A stretch of 64,000 nt of DNA from Actinomyces ruminicola (GTDB lineage: Bacteria > Actinomycetota > Actinomycetes > Actinomycetales > Actinomycetaceae). This document shows, piece after piece, positions 47,594 to 56,873 of this stretch (its first letter is position 1; the number at the start of each line of letters is the position of its first letter). Position numbers and translations under genes: made by a program. Under the pieces are notes generated by a model. That model was not told the origin of the DNA. It was given only the letters and a program-made list of their open reading frames with translations, and made no database searches. The DNA lies in assembly GCF_900103885.1 (NCBI RefSeq), contig NZ_FNIM01000006.1, forward strand, positions 84,861 to 148,860. The letters are read 5' to 3'.

Positions 47594-47601
47594 AACGCGG
47601 T

Positions 47602-47632
47602 TGAGGGCCGACGGCGTGGCCGTCGGCCCTCA
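47602..47632 (+). terminator. Intra-operon hairpin between malE and malF
   Basis: A 13-bp stem, TGAGGGCCGACGG (47602-47614) with its complement at 47620-47632 and loop CGTGG, begins nine bases after the malE stop. It may be a partial terminator or a 3' stabiliser. Confidence 0.7.
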
Positions 47633-47757
47633 CCGTGCTCGCGGCCGATGGCCGCCCGCTCCCCCTGACGCGACCGGTCCAGCGGCCGCATCCCGGTCCC
47701 TGCCCAGCTTCTGCTTGTCTTTCAGCCTCTTTCAGCACTGTGAAAGGTTCTTCGACG

Positions 47758-49389
47758 ATGACGTCCCCGACCGCCCACGAACGCGGCGCTCATGCGGCCG
47801 CAGGCGCGGAAACCCCAGACTCCTCCCGCCGCGCGGCACGGGAGCGGACGACGACGATCCGCTCCGTACTCGGCCGCGTGCTCGTACTCGGAGCGGCCCT
47901 GGCCGTGGCCGCCTACCTGGTGCCGCTGCTCATCGCCGCGCGTATGTGGCTGTGGCTGTTCATCGTGGTGGCAGCCACGGTCGCGATCTTCGTGCTGTAC
48001 TCCACCCGGCGGTTCATCCCCGGCAAGTACTTCTTCCCAGGCACCTTCTTCCTCGCCGTCTTCCTGATCGTGCCGATCGTGATGACGGTCCAGACCGCCT
48101 TCACCAACTTCGGCGACGGCTTCCGCGGGACCAAGGAGGACGCCGTCACCACCATCACCAACAACTCGGTCGTGCAGGCCCCGGACTCTCCGCTGTACAA
48201 CCTGTCCGTGGCCACCACCGGCAGCGTCGAAGACGGCCCCTTCACCCTGTTCCTGGTGGACACCGACACCGAGGACGTGCTCTACGGCGCCGACGGCGAG
48301 ACCGTCCAGCCCGCCACCGACGTAGACGTCACCGTCACCGATGGCTTCGTCACGGCCGCCGACGGCTACACCATTCTGACCGGCAAGCAGATCAACACCG
48401 CCTACGACACGATTTCCACCCTGACCCTGTCGGTGTCGGAGACCTCCGCCATCAAGGTTCAGGGCGTGCGCTCGGCCTTTGAGGGCACCAAGACGATGGT
48501 GTACGACGAGCAGAGCGACTCGATCACGAACACCCAGACCGGTGACGTCTACACGGTGCAGAAGGTCGGCAACTCCGAGTACTACGTCAACGCCAATGGC
48601 GACCGGCTCGCCCAGTCCTGGAAGCAGAACATCGGCCTGGCCAACTTCGCCAAGCTCTTCGGCAACCGGAGCCTGATCAAGCAGCTCGGCGGGGCGTTCA
48701 CCTGGACCCTGATCTTCGCCGGCGGCTCCATGCTGCTGACCTTCATCCTCGGCTACTTCCTGGCCCTGACCCTCAACGACGACCGCATCCGCGGCAAGAA
48801 GCTGTACCGCTCCTTCCTGCTGCTGCCCTATGCGGTCCCCGGGTTCATCTCCCTGCTGATCTGGTCCAACTTCTACAACCGCGACTTCGGCCTGATCAAC
48901 GAGACGCTGAACCTGCACATCAACTGGCTGGGAGACCCGACCTGGGCAAAGGTCGCCGTGCTGCTGACCAACCTGTGGATGGGCTTCCCCTACATGTTCA
49001 TCGTGTGCACTGGCGCCCTGCAGTCGATCCCCGATGACCTGAAGGAGGCGGCCCGCATCGACGGGGCCAACGGCTGGCAGACCACCACGCGCGTGATCAC
49101 CCCGCTGCTGCTGGTCTCGGTCGCCCCGCTGCTGGTGAGCACCTTCGCCTTCAACTTCAACAACTTCAACGCCATCCAACTGCTCACCGAGGGCGGCCCC
49201 TTCGCCGCCGGCGAGTACACCCGCGGCGGCACGGACATCCTGATCTCAATGGTCTACCGCATCGCCTTCGGCGGGTCGGGCGCCGACTACGGCTTCGCCT
49301 CCGCCGTCTCCGTCGTCCTATTCGTCATCACCGGCGTCCTGGCCGCGGCACAGTTCACTGCCACCCGCCGCCTCGAGGACATCAACTGA
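47758..49389 (+). CDS. malF: Maltose/maltodextrin ABC transporter permease MalF
   Basis: This 543-residue permease has eight predicted transmembrane segments, with three before a large extracytoplasmic domain (about residues 125-310) that matches the MalF P2 loop contacting MalE. The EAA loop reads EAARIDGANGWQTTTRVITPLL near residue 430, shown here in abridged form. The ATG at 47758 has GAAAGG about ten bases upstream; the upstream frame lacks a good start. malG follows 24 bases later. Confidence 0.94.
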   Translation: MTSPTAHERGAHAAAGAETPDSSRRAARERTTTIRSVLGRVLVLGAALAVAAYLVPLLIAARMWLWLFIVVAATVAIFVLYSTRRFIPGKYFFPGTFFLAVFLIVPIVMTVQTAFTNFGDGFRGTKEDAVTTITNNSVVQAPDSPLYNLSVATTGSVEDGPFTLFLVDTDTEDVLYGADGETVQPATDVDVTVTDGFVTAADGYTILTGKQINTAYDTISTLTLSVSETSAIKVQGVRSAFEGTKTMVYDEQSDSITNTQTGDVYTVQKVGNSEYYVNANGDRLAQSWKQNIGLANFAKLFGNRSLIKQLGGAFTWTLIFAGGSMLLTFILGYFLALTLNDDRIRGKKLYRSFLLLPYAVPGFISLLIWSNFYNRDFGLINETLNLHINWLGDPTWAKVAVLLTNLWMGFPYMFIVCTGALQSIPDDLKEAARIDGANGWQTTTRVITPLLLVSVAPLLVSTFAFNFNNFNAIQLLTEGGPFAAGEYTRGGTDILISMVYRIAFGGSGADYGFASAVSVVLFVITGVLAAAQFTATRRLEDIN

Positions 49390-49413
49390 CACGCCGGAAG
49401 GGACCGATTCAAA

Positions 49414-50328
49414 ATGACTGAAACCAAGACCACCACCGCAACCGGCGCAGAGACCCCCAGGGAGCAGAACCACACGCCCTTCCGCCGCTGGTTCCGCGAG
49501 GTCGGCTGGCGCCACGTCGTCGGGGCGGTTGCGCTCGTCTTCGCCGCCTTCCCGATCCTCTACGTGCTCTCCGCCTCCCTGAACCCCCTGGGAACGGTGG
49601 CCTCCACGTCGCTGATCCCGACCCGGTTCAGCCTGATCAACTACCAGACGCTGCTCAGCGGCAGCAAGGGGCCCTTCACCCGCTGGTACCTGAACACCAT
49701 GATCGTGTGCGGGGTGGTGGCGGCGGCACAGATCTTCTTCTCCGTGCTGGCCGCGTACGCCTTCAGCCGCTTCCGCTTCAAGGGCCGCCGCGGCGGCCTG
49801 CTGGCGCTGCTGCTGATCATGATGTTCCCCGCCACACTGGCAATGATCGCCATCTACACCATGATCGCCGGCATCGGGGACGTGCTCCCCGCCATCGGGT
49901 TGAACCGGCTGCTGGGCTACTGCCTGGCCCTAATGGGCGGTGCCCTGGGACAGGTGTGGCTGATCAAGGGCACCTTCGACACCATTCCGAAGGAGCTCGA
50001 CGAGGCCGCCATCCTGGACGGATGCACCCACTGGCAGGTCTTCTACCGGATTCTGCTACCCTCCCTCAAGCCCATTCTGGCCACCACCTTCCTGCTCGCC
50101 TTCGTCGGAATCATCTCCGAGTTCATGCTGGGCTCCATCTTCCTGACCGACGACTCCAAGAAGACGCTCGCCGTCGGCCTGTACGGCATGCTGTCGGGCG
50201 ACCGCTCCAACAACCTGGGTATCTTCGCCGCCGGCTCGGTCATGACCATGGTGCCGGTGATCGCGCTGTTCCAGTACCTGCAGAAGTACATCGTCGGTGG
50301 CGCCACCGCCGGCGCGGTGAAGGGCTGA
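49414..50328 (+). CDS. malG: Maltose/maltodextrin ABC transporter permease MalG
   Basis: This 304-residue permease has six transmembrane segments. The EAA loop is LDEAAILDGCTHWQVFYRIL near residue 190, and the C-terminal segment QKYIVGGATAGAVKG is typical of MalG, whose tail reaches into the MalE-facing site. The ATG has GGAAGGGA about 12 bases upstream. No ATPase gene is present, so the operon must rely on a shared MsiK-type ATPase encoded elsewhere, as in other actinobacteria. Confidence 0.94.
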   Translation: MTETKTTTATGAETPREQNHTPFRRWFREVGWRHVVGAVALVFAAFPILYVLSASLNPLGTVASTSLIPTRFSLINYQTLLSGSKGPFTRWYLNTMIVCGVVAAAQIFFSVLAAYAFSRFRFKGRRGGLLALLLIMMFPATLAMIAIYTMIAGIGDVLPAIGLNRLLGYCLALMGGALGQVWLIKGTFDTIPKELDEAAILDGCTHWQVFYRILLPSLKPILATTFLLAFVGIISEFMLGSIFLTDDSKKTLAVGLYGMLSGDRSNNLGIFAAGSVMTMVPVIALFQYLQKYIVGGATAGAVKG

Positions 50329-50337
50329 GGCCGCTCG

Positions 50338-52296
50338 ATGACCTGCCTGAACAGCGCTCAGTACCTGAGCCAGCCGCATCACGACACCGGCCCGGCCTAC
50401 CTGCTGGGCGCGCGCCGCCCCGGGGCGGAGCTCTCCGCCCGGCTGTGGGTGCCCGCTCCCTGGGAGCCCGAACGCGTCATCCTGCGCCAAGTGGTCGACG
50501 GCGAGCCGGCTCTGTCCGCCGCGCACCTGGTGGCCCGCGCCAGCGGCGGTGCGTGGTGGGAGGCGACCGTCCGCCTCGTCAACCCGACCAACCACTACCG
50601 GTTCCTGCTGCTGTCGCCGGGCACCGAGCACCCCTACGTCTGGTTCCATGCCGCCGGCCCGGCGGACCATGACGTCCCCGACGCCACGGACTTCCGGGTC
50701 CTGGCCGACGACGACGCCCCCGACTGGGTGCTCGACGCCGTCTGCTACCAGATCTTCCCGGATCGCTTTTCGGCCCACACCCCGCCGCGCGAACGAATCG
50801 CCCCGGCCTGGGCCAAGGCGCACTCCTGGTTGGATGAGCCGCCGCTGAGGGGCACGCCCAGCGGGGAGGCCTGGTACGGCGGAGACCTGGACGGCATTGC
50901 CGACCACCTGGACTACCTGCAGCGGCTCGGCGTCAACACGATCTACCTGACCCCGATATTCCCGGCGGGCTCCGTGCACCGCTATGACGCGACCAGCTTC
51001 GACCACGTCGACGCCCTGCTCGGCGGCGACGAGGCCCTGGCCCGGCTCTCGCAGGCGCTGCACGAGCGCGGCATGCGGCTGCTGCTGGACCTGACCACCA
51101 ACCACACCGGCGTCACTCACGACTGGTTCCAGCAGGCCATCACCGATGCCCGCTCCCCGGAGGCGGACTTCTACTCCTTCGAACGCTACCCGGACCGGTA
51201 CGCGACCTGGATGGGCGTGGAGTCCATGCCCAAGCTCGACCACCGCTCCGACATGATGCGCGACCGGTTGCTGCGCGGCCCGGCTTCGATAACGGCGCAC
51301 TGGCTGCTGCCGCCCTACGACGCCGACGGTTGGCGCACGGACGTGGCCAACATGACCGGCCGCAGCGGCATGGTCGACCTGGCGCACCAGGCGGCCCGCG
51401 ACATGCGCACCACCATGCGGCAGATCGAGGCAGACACGGGTCGGCAGCTGTGGCTGGTCGCCGAGCACGGGCACGACGCCTCCGGCGACCTGGGCGGTCC
51501 GGGCTGGCAGGGCACCATGAACTACCACGGCTTCACCCGGCCGCTGTGGTCCTGGCTCGCCAACCCGGACCCCGCCGACGACCTGGACTGGCTGGGCATC
51601 CCCACCGGTATCCCCCGGCTTGAGGCCGGCCCCATCTCGCGGGGCGTGCGCGAGTACACCGCGCACATGCCGGCCACCTCCATCACCCACTCCATGAACC
51701 TGCTCGGATCACACGACACTCCGCGCATCCGCACCGTCGTCGGTTCCCGTGCCGCGCAGCTGGTGGCCGCCACCGCCCTGTTCACGGCACCGGGAGTCCC
51801 CACCGTGTTCTGCGGGGATGAGCTCGGGGCCACCGGCCGCACCGGTGAGCACTCGCGCACCACCATGCCGTGGACCAGCGCACCGGGCGCCGCGCCCACA
51901 GACGAACTAGGTCCGACCGGCGCCTGGGGGAAGGTCGACCGCGTCGTCCTGGATCGCTACCGGCAGCTGGGGCGGCTACGCCACGAGCTGCCGGCGCTGC
52001 GGCGCGGTGGCATGCGCTGGGTGCACGCCGAGGGCGACCTGCTGGCCTGGTTGCGCACCCACCCGGACGGCGACGTGCTGGTGGTGCTCGCCCGGGCGGC
52101 CGGCGCACCGATCGACCTGGATCTCGCCGCCCTGCCGGCCGGTGCGGTCGCCGACGTCGAGGTGATGGACGGCGTCGCCGTCACCGTCATCGGGGGCGCG
52201 GAGGGGCGCCTGACCATTGACGCCACCGGCCCCGGATCCGCCGTTATCACCCTGCGACCGGCGCTGCCCCGCTCCGAATCCGTACGTGTCCGATGA
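50338..52296 (+). CDS. GH13 alpha-amylase family enzyme (maltodextrin-degrading)
   Basis: This 652-residue glycoside hydrolase has an N-terminal beta domain (about residues 1-125) of the neopullulanase/cyclomaltodextrinase kind, then the catalytic barrel. The active site is complete: nucleophile Asp335 in DGWRTDVAN, acid/base Glu376 in LVAEHGHD, and His459-Asp460 in LGSHDTPRIRT. No signal peptide is visible, so it should act on imported maltodextrins in the cytoplasm. It starts nine bases after malG and is part of the operon. It contrasts with the inactive relative at 44961. Confidence 0.92.
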   Translation: MTCLNSAQYLSQPHHDTGPAYLLGARRPGAELSARLWVPAPWEPERVILRQVVDGEPALSAAHLVARASGGAWWEATVRLVNPTNHYRFLLLSPGTEHPYVWFHAAGPADHDVPDATDFRVLADDDAPDWVLDAVCYQIFPDRFSAHTPPRERIAPAWAKAHSWLDEPPLRGTPSGEAWYGGDLDGIADHLDYLQRLGVNTIYLTPIFPAGSVHRYDATSFDHVDALLGGDEALARLSQALHERGMRLLLDLTTNHTGVTHDWFQQAITDARSPEADFYSFERYPDRYATWMGVESMPKLDHRSDMMRDRLLRGPASITAHWLLPPYDADGWRTDVANMTGRSGMVDLAHQAARDMRTTMRQIEADTGRQLWLVAEHGHDASGDLGGPGWQGTMNYHGFTRPLWSWLANPDPADDLDWLGIPTGIPRLEAGPISRGVREYTAHMPATSITHSMNLLGSHDTPRIRTVVGSRAAQLVAATALFTAPGVPTVFCGDELGATGRTGEHSRTTMPWTSAPGAAPTDELGPTGAWGKVDRVVLDRYRQLGRLRHELPALRRGGMRWVHAEGDLLAWLRTHPDGDVLVVLARAAGAPIDLDLAALPAGAVADVEVMDGVAVTVIGGAEGRLTIDATGPGSAVITLRPALPRSESVRVR

Positions 52297-52375
52297 ACCG
52301 CAATGAATCCGCCTCACGCAGGAAGCACCGCCACGCGGCGGCGGCTGCTCGTGATTTCCCCTTAGGATGGGAACC

Positions 52376-53398
52376 GTGCAACAGCGCATCACCCTCGCCG
52401 ACATCGCCGAGCAGGCGGGCGTCTCGACGGCGACCGTGTCCCGAGTCCTCAACGGCAAGTCGAATGTGGCGGAAGTGACCCGCCGCCAAGTGCTCGTCGC
52501 CCTCGATCTGCTCGGCTACGAGCGTCCGGAGTCGCTCCGCCAGGCATCCAAGGGCCTGGTGGGGTTGATCGTGCCCGAGCTGTCCAACCCGATCTTCCCG
52601 CTGTACGCCCAGGAGATCGAGCAGCTGCTCGCGCCCAGCGGACACACCCCGCTGCTGTGCACGCAGACTCCGGGTGGCACCAGCGAGGACGAGTACATCG
52701 AGATGCTCGTGGACCGGGGCGTGGCCGGCATCATCTTCGTCTCCGGACGGCACTCCGACACCGGGGGCGACGTCACCCGCTACCAGCGTCTGCGTGAGCG
52801 CGGCGTGCCGCTAGTGACGATCAACGGCAACGCCCCCACGATCAAGGTGCCCGGCTTCGCCACCGACGATCGGGCGGCGGCACGCATGGCCGTGGACCAT
52901 CTGGCCAGCCTGGGGCACACCCGCATCGGTCTGGCCATCGGACCGGGCCGGATGGTGCCCGCCCAGCGCAAGCGCGCCGGCTACGAGGACGGCATGCGCG
53001 CCAACCTGCCGGACCAGCCGCTGCGCATCGTGGAGACCCTGTACACCTATGAGGGCGGCGCCAGCGCCGCCGCCCGACTGCTGGAGCAGGACTGCACCGG
53101 CATCATCTGCGGTTCGGACATCATGGCGCTCGGCGTCATCTCGGGGGTGCGTGCCGCCGGCAAGACCGTTCCCCAGGACGTGTCGGTGATCGGCTACGAC
53201 GACTCCCCGCTGATCCCGATGACCAACCCGCCACTGACCACGGTGCGCCAGCCGGTGGCGGCGATCTGCCGGGCGGCCGTGACCACGCTGCTTTCCGCCA
53301 TCGGTGGCGAGCCGCAGGCCGACACCGAGCTGCTGTTCACCCCCGACCTGATCGTGCGCGGCTCCACCGCACCGGCGCCCCACACCATGGTCCCCTGA
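52376..53398 (+). CDS. LacI-family transcriptional regulator, MalR-like
   Basis: This 340-residue repressor has the N-terminal LacI HTH TLADIAEQAGVSTATVSRVL followed by a hinge and a periplasmic-binding-like effector domain. GTG 52376 is chosen because it lies seven bases after TAGGAT (52363-52368), so a separate leaderless promoter is likely. The ATG at 52367 overlaps that -10 box. By position it should repress the mal operon through the TTGCA sites at 46200-46246, with a maltodextrin as inducer. Confidence 0.9.
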   Translation: MQQRITLADIAEQAGVSTATVSRVLNGKSNVAEVTRRQVLVALDLLGYERPESLRQASKGLVGLIVPELSNPIFPLYAQEIEQLLAPSGHTPLLCTQTPGGTSEDEYIEMLVDRGVAGIIFVSGRHSDTGGDVTRYQRLRERGVPLVTINGNAPTIKVPGFATDDRAAARMAVDHLASLGHTRIGLAIGPGRMVPAQRKRAGYEDGMRANLPDQPLRIVETLYTYEGGASAAARLLEQDCTGIICGSDIMALGVISGVRAAGKTVPQDVSVIGYDDSPLIPMTNPPLTTVRQPVAAICRAAVTTLLSAIGGEPQADTELLFTPDLIVRGSTAPAPHTMVP

Positions 53399-53420
53399 CC
53401 CCACCTTCCCCGCCCCCTTC

Positions 53421-53463
53421 TCGCCGAGATCGGTAGAAGTTACGTGCCGAAATCGGTAGAAGA
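53421..53463 (+). repeat. Dispersed paired GATCGGTAGAAG repeat, copy C
   Basis: GAGATCGGTAGAAGTTACGT followed by GCCGAAATCGGTAGAAG, 23-base spacing, between the convergent lacI-type and glycerate kinase genes. Confidence 0.85.
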
Positions 53464-53478
53464 TGCGGGCGGGCGCAA

Positions 53479-54678
53479 TCAGCGCGACCAGGTGCGTGCC
53501 AGACGGGCGCCGACCGCCGTAAGCCGTTCACGCAGCGCGGGCGCGCCGCCGGCATTCCAGGTTTCGTTTCGAACTGCGCCGGGCGCTTCGAGCGAGTATG
53601 CGGACACCACGCCCGCCTCGGCGAGTTCACCGCGCGGCACCGCCAGCCGCCCCGCGACCATCACCGTCGGCAGCGCCGCCTTCCCCGCCACCTCGCCAAC
53701 CACCGCGGTCACGGAGTCGGCGACGACGTCGTAGGCCTCGCCGACCGCCGTCACCACCAGGTCCTGGTCGACAGCGGCCCCCGCCAGTCCCAACAGCTGC
53801 GACATGACACGGGGGCCGGGCAGTGCCCGCGCCCCGAGGGAGCGCAGCACCAGGGCCGCTCCCCCGCCGGCGCCGGTGCCCCGCGACGAGGCAGACACCA
53901 CCTGCGCCCCCACCGTCCCAACACCCGCCACCGGCAGGGCGCCACTGCAGGTTGCGGCAGCCTGCGTCACGATTCGCGACGCCGCGGCGCAGGCCCTGCG
54001 GTTCAGTTCCTGGGCCTGCTCCCCGCTCAGCGTGGTAACCGCGGTCAGCACCTGCCCGGCCCCCGAGACGCCCCCGAGCGGAGTGTCATCGGCCAGGGCG
54101 AGCACCAGCTCACGGCCCGCGACAAGCGCACGCGCCGTCCCCAGGCCGCCTAGACCGTCCAGGGCGCCCACGCCGCCGTCGTGCACGGCGGTCGCTCCCA
54201 GGGTCACCACCAGCGTGTCACCGGGCGCCGTAGCACCAAGGGCGGCGGCCAGCGCCCGTCCCAGGCCCGTCGTCGTCCCGGAGCGCGCCTCACGCGCCGC
54301 CAGCTCGCGGTCAGCGGGCAGGGCGAGCAGCCGGGCGGCGTCCAGCAGCCAGGTGGCGCCCGTGACCGCGCCGGCCCCGCCGCAGGCCGGTCCGGCCGGA
54401 GTCAGGCGCACCAGCTCCACCTCACGGGTCCGGCCGAGCGGGCCGGCTGCGTACAGGCTGGTGCGGAAGGCGATCCGTTCCCGGGCGATCGCTTGCACCG
54501 TGCCGGGACCGCCGTCGGGCAGCGGCAAGAGCGTGAGCGCGTCGGCGGGGCGCTCGTGCGCCCAGCCGGCCGCGATCGACTCGGCCACGGCGAGCGCACC
54601 CAGGCCCAAGTCGGGTGCAACCAGCGGCACGCCACGGGGCTCGGGATACATGGCACCCGGTGCCAGGAGAACTCGCAT
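53479..54678 (-). CDS. Glycerate kinase (GarK/GlxK family)
   Basis: This 399-residue protein has the family's two-domain plan. The N-terminal LPLPDGGPGTVQAI is the conserved ADGGEGT-type substrate loop with a Pro in place of the usual Glu. Glycine-rich segments GPACGGAGAVTGATW and GTGAGGGAALVLRSLG follow, then DLVVTAVGEAYD where the family has a GEGxxD active-site motif, here VGEAYD. These changes at conserved sites make activity uncertain. It lies 19 bases after the M20 gene, in one unit. Confidence 0.78.
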   Translation of the reverse strand: MRVLLAPGAMYPEPRGVPLVAPDLGLGALAVAESIAAGWAHERPADALTLLPLPDGGPGTVQAIARERIAFRTSLYAAGPLGRTREVELVRLTPAGPACGGAGAVTGATWLLDAARLLALPADRELAAREARSGTTTGLGRALAAALGATAPGDTLVVTLGATAVHDGGVGALDGLGGLGTARALVAGRELVLALADDTPLGGVSGAGQVLTAVTTLSGEQAQELNRRACAAASRIVTQAAATCSGALPVAGVGTVGAQVVSASSRGTGAGGGAALVLRSLGARALPGPRVMSQLLGLAGAAVDQDLVVTAVGEAYDVVADSVTAVVGEVAGKAALPTVMVAGRLAVPRGELAEAGVVSAYSLEAPGAVRNETWNAGGAPALRERLTAVGARLARTWSR

Positions 54679-54697
54679 GCGGCCGCCCCGGCTCTTG

Positions 54698-56083
54698 TCA
54701 GTCCGCGACTACGCCGCCGAGCCGGGCCAGCAGCAGCACCTCGGCGGCCACGATGTGCTCGAGGTCGCCCAGGTGCATGGACTCGTCCTCGCTGTGAGCA
54801 CGCGTATCCGGGTCCTCGATCCCGGTCACCAGGACTTGAGCCTCCGGGAAGGTCTCCTTCAGGGTCGCGATGAAGGGGATGGAGCCGCCCTGGCCGATGT
54901 TCACGGCCTCGGCTCCGAAGGCACTGGTCAGCGCCCAGTGGGCCGCGCGCGCCGCGGGGGTGTCGGCAGCGCCGTCGAAGGCCGGCCCCAATTCGCCGAC
55001 GGTGACCGTCAGCCTCGCCCCAAAGGGCACGTGCTCCTCCAGATGCGCCTTCAGGGCGGTCAGCGCAGCCGCCGGGTCCTGGCCGGGAGCGATGCGCAGG
55101 GACAGGCGCGCCGTGCAGCTGGGTGCGAGCACATTGCCCGCCACCTGCAGGGGGGTGACGTCCATGCCGATGACCGCCAGGGCGGGCTTGGTCCATAGCC
55201 GCGCGGTCAAATCGCCGGTGCCGGCGAGCTCGACGCCTTCCAGGACTCCGGCGTCGGCGCGGAAGTCCGCCTCGGAGTAGTCCGGGGAGCCAGGGGCGGC
55301 CGCGGGGCGGGAGATGAGGCCGTCCACCGCAACGTCGCCGCGCTCATCGTGCAGGGTGGACACCAGCCGGCACATGGCCGTGACGGCGTCGATGACCGGG
55401 CCGCCGTACTGGCCGGAGTGAAGGGCGTGGTCGAGCACGTCCAGGCGCACGTCCACCTGGACCACGCCGCGCAGCGAGGTGGTCAGCGCAGGCACCCCCA
55501 CCTTCCAGTTGGAGGAGTCGGCGACGACGATCACGTCGGCGTCCAGCCGGCCCCGGTAGGTGTGCAGGAAGTTCCCGAAGGAGGGCGAGCCCACCTCCTC
55601 CTCTCCCTCAATGAACACGGTGACCGAGCAGGGCAGCTCGCCGCCGTTCAGCTCGGCCAGCAGCCGCAGCGCGTGCACGTGGGCGATCACGCCGGCGCCG
55701 TCGTCGGCGGTGCCGCGCCCGAACAGGCGCTCGCCGCGGCGCTCGGCGGCGAAGGGGTCGGCCTGACGCCACCTGGCGGCGTCGCCCACGGGCTGCACGT
55801 CGTGGTGGGCGTAGAGCAGGACCCGGGGCGAGTCGGCCGGGCCGTCGCGGTGGGCGAGCACCGCGGGGCGGCCGGGTCCGTCCGGCCCGGGCACCGCGGC
55901 GACCTGCGCCTCGAATCCGGCACCGCGCAGCAGCGCCGCAACATGCTCGGCGGAGCGACTGACCTGGGCCGGATCGTGGCCCGCGGCGGAGACGGAGGGA
56001 ATGGCGACCAAGTCAGTCAGGTCGCTCACGACCCGATCGAAGGACTCGCGGACGGCGGCGCGCACGGCGTGGGCGGTGATCAT
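54698..56083 (-). CDS. M20 family dipeptidase/metallopeptidase
   Basis: This 461-residue zinc peptidase has metal ligands in LLYAHHDVQPVGD (His, Asp), GRGTADDGAGV (Asp), EGEEEVGSP (catalytic Glu and ligand Glu) and VVADSSNW (Asp). A dimerisation domain interrupts the catalytic domain at about residues 200-330. It resembles the dipeptidase/CNDP-like group. The ATG is seven bases after a minus-strand TACCCT at 56096-56091, and shares a 41-base divergent promoter with the DUF3043 gene. Confidence 0.92.
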   Translation of the reverse strand: MITAHAVRAAVRESFDRVVSDLTDLVAIPSVSAAGHDPAQVSRSAEHVAALLRGAGFEAQVAAVPGPDGPGRPAVLAHRDGPADSPRVLLYAHHDVQPVGDAARWRQADPFAAERRGERLFGRGTADDGAGVIAHVHALRLLAELNGGELPCSVTVFIEGEEEVGSPSFGNFLHTYRGRLDADVIVVADSSNWKVGVPALTTSLRGVVQVDVRLDVLDHALHSGQYGGPVIDAVTAMCRLVSTLHDERGDVAVDGLISRPAAAPGSPDYSEADFRADAGVLEGVELAGTGDLTARLWTKPALAVIGMDVTPLQVAGNVLAPSCTARLSLRIAPGQDPAAALTALKAHLEEHVPFGARLTVTVGELGPAFDGAADTPAARAAHWALTSAFGAEAVNIGQGGSIPFIATLKETFPEAQVLVTGIEDPDTRAHSEDESMHLGDLEHIVAAEVLLLARLGGVVAD

Positions 56084-56090
56084 GAGTTGC

Positions 56091-56117
56091 AGGGTAGCGC
56101 GGTTCAGCCGCTACCCT
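56091..56117. promoter_or_regulatory. Back-to-back divergent promoters forming a dyad
   Basis: CAGGGTAGCG and CGCTACCCTG (about 56090-56099 and 56109-56118) are inverted repeats. Each contains a TACCCT -10 box, one for the M20 gene and one for DUF3043, both seven bases from their start codons. The -35 zones overlap, so the two promoters may exclude each other. Confidence 0.6.
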
Positions 56118-56124
56118 GTTGCCC

Positions 56125-56745
56125 GTGAGTCTGTTAGAGAAGCTGCCGTTCGGCAAGCGCAGCCAGGCCGACGACGACGCCGCAGCCGCCACGGCCGCCC
56201 CCGCCAAGACCTCCTCCGGCAAGGGGCGTCCCACACCCAAGCGCAAGGATGCGCAGGCACGCAATCTGCACCCGATCGTGCCCGCGGACCGCAAGGCGGC
56301 CAAGCGCGAGGCGCGCGCCAAACAGGATGAGGCCTGGGAGCGTCAGAGAATCGCCATGCAGACCGGCGACGAGCGCTACCTGCCTCCCCGGGACAAGGGC
56401 CCGATCAAGCGATACATCCGCGACTACATCGATGCCCGCTACTCGTTGGGTGAGCTGTTCATGCCGCTGACCCTGGTGCTGCTGATCGTGTTCGTCGCCT
56501 TCTCATCTCGGCAGACCCTGCTCAGCTTCTACTTCATGCTGGCGATCTACCTGTTCCTGTTCGTGTCGATCGCCGACGCCGTGATCTGCTGGCGGCTGCT
56601 GCGGCGCCGCCTGTACGCGAAGTTCGGCCGGGAGAAGGTCCAGGAGCAGGGACACATTTTCTGGTACATCTTCTCGCGCTGCTTCAACCTGCGGCGCTGG
56701 CGCCAGCCCGCTCCCCAGGTGGCACGCCGCCAGTACCCCGAGTGA
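56125..56745 (+). CDS. DUF3043 membrane protein
   Basis: This 206-residue actinobacterial protein has a charged N-terminal half rich in Lys and Arg (about residues 35-75). Two transmembrane segments at about 110-130 and 135-155 are followed by a basic C-terminus. The block RDYIDARYSLGELFMPLTLV is characteristic. Function unknown. GTG 56125 is seven bases after TACCCT, so it is preferred to the in-frame TTG at 56119. Confidence 0.87.
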   Translation: MSLLEKLPFGKRSQADDDAAAATAAPAKTSSGKGRPTPKRKDAQARNLHPIVPADRKAAKREARAKQDEAWERQRIAMQTGDERYLPPRDKGPIKRYIRDYIDARYSLGELFMPLTLVLLIVFVAFSSRQTLLSFYFMLAIYLFLFVSIADAVICWRLLRRRLYAKFGREKVQEQGHIFWYIFSRCFNLRRWRQPAPQVARRQYPE

Positions 56746-56838
56746 GCCCGGGCACCTCCCCTGCCTGGCCTGGGCCGGCACCACCAGCAGGCCGCCTGTG
56801 TCGGCCGCAGCGGCGCATCGCGTCCCCACAGAAAATAG

Positions 56839-56867
56839 TTGCACGGACGTACTTACCGGGTTAGGCT
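56839..56867 (+). promoter_or_regulatory. Promoter of the aldo/keto reductase gene
   Basis: TTGCAC (56839-56844), a 17-base spacer and TAGGCT (56862-56867) end six bases before the ATG at 56874. It is a near-consensus sigma70-type leaderless promoter. Confidence 0.75.
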
Positions 56868-56873
56868 GTGGTC

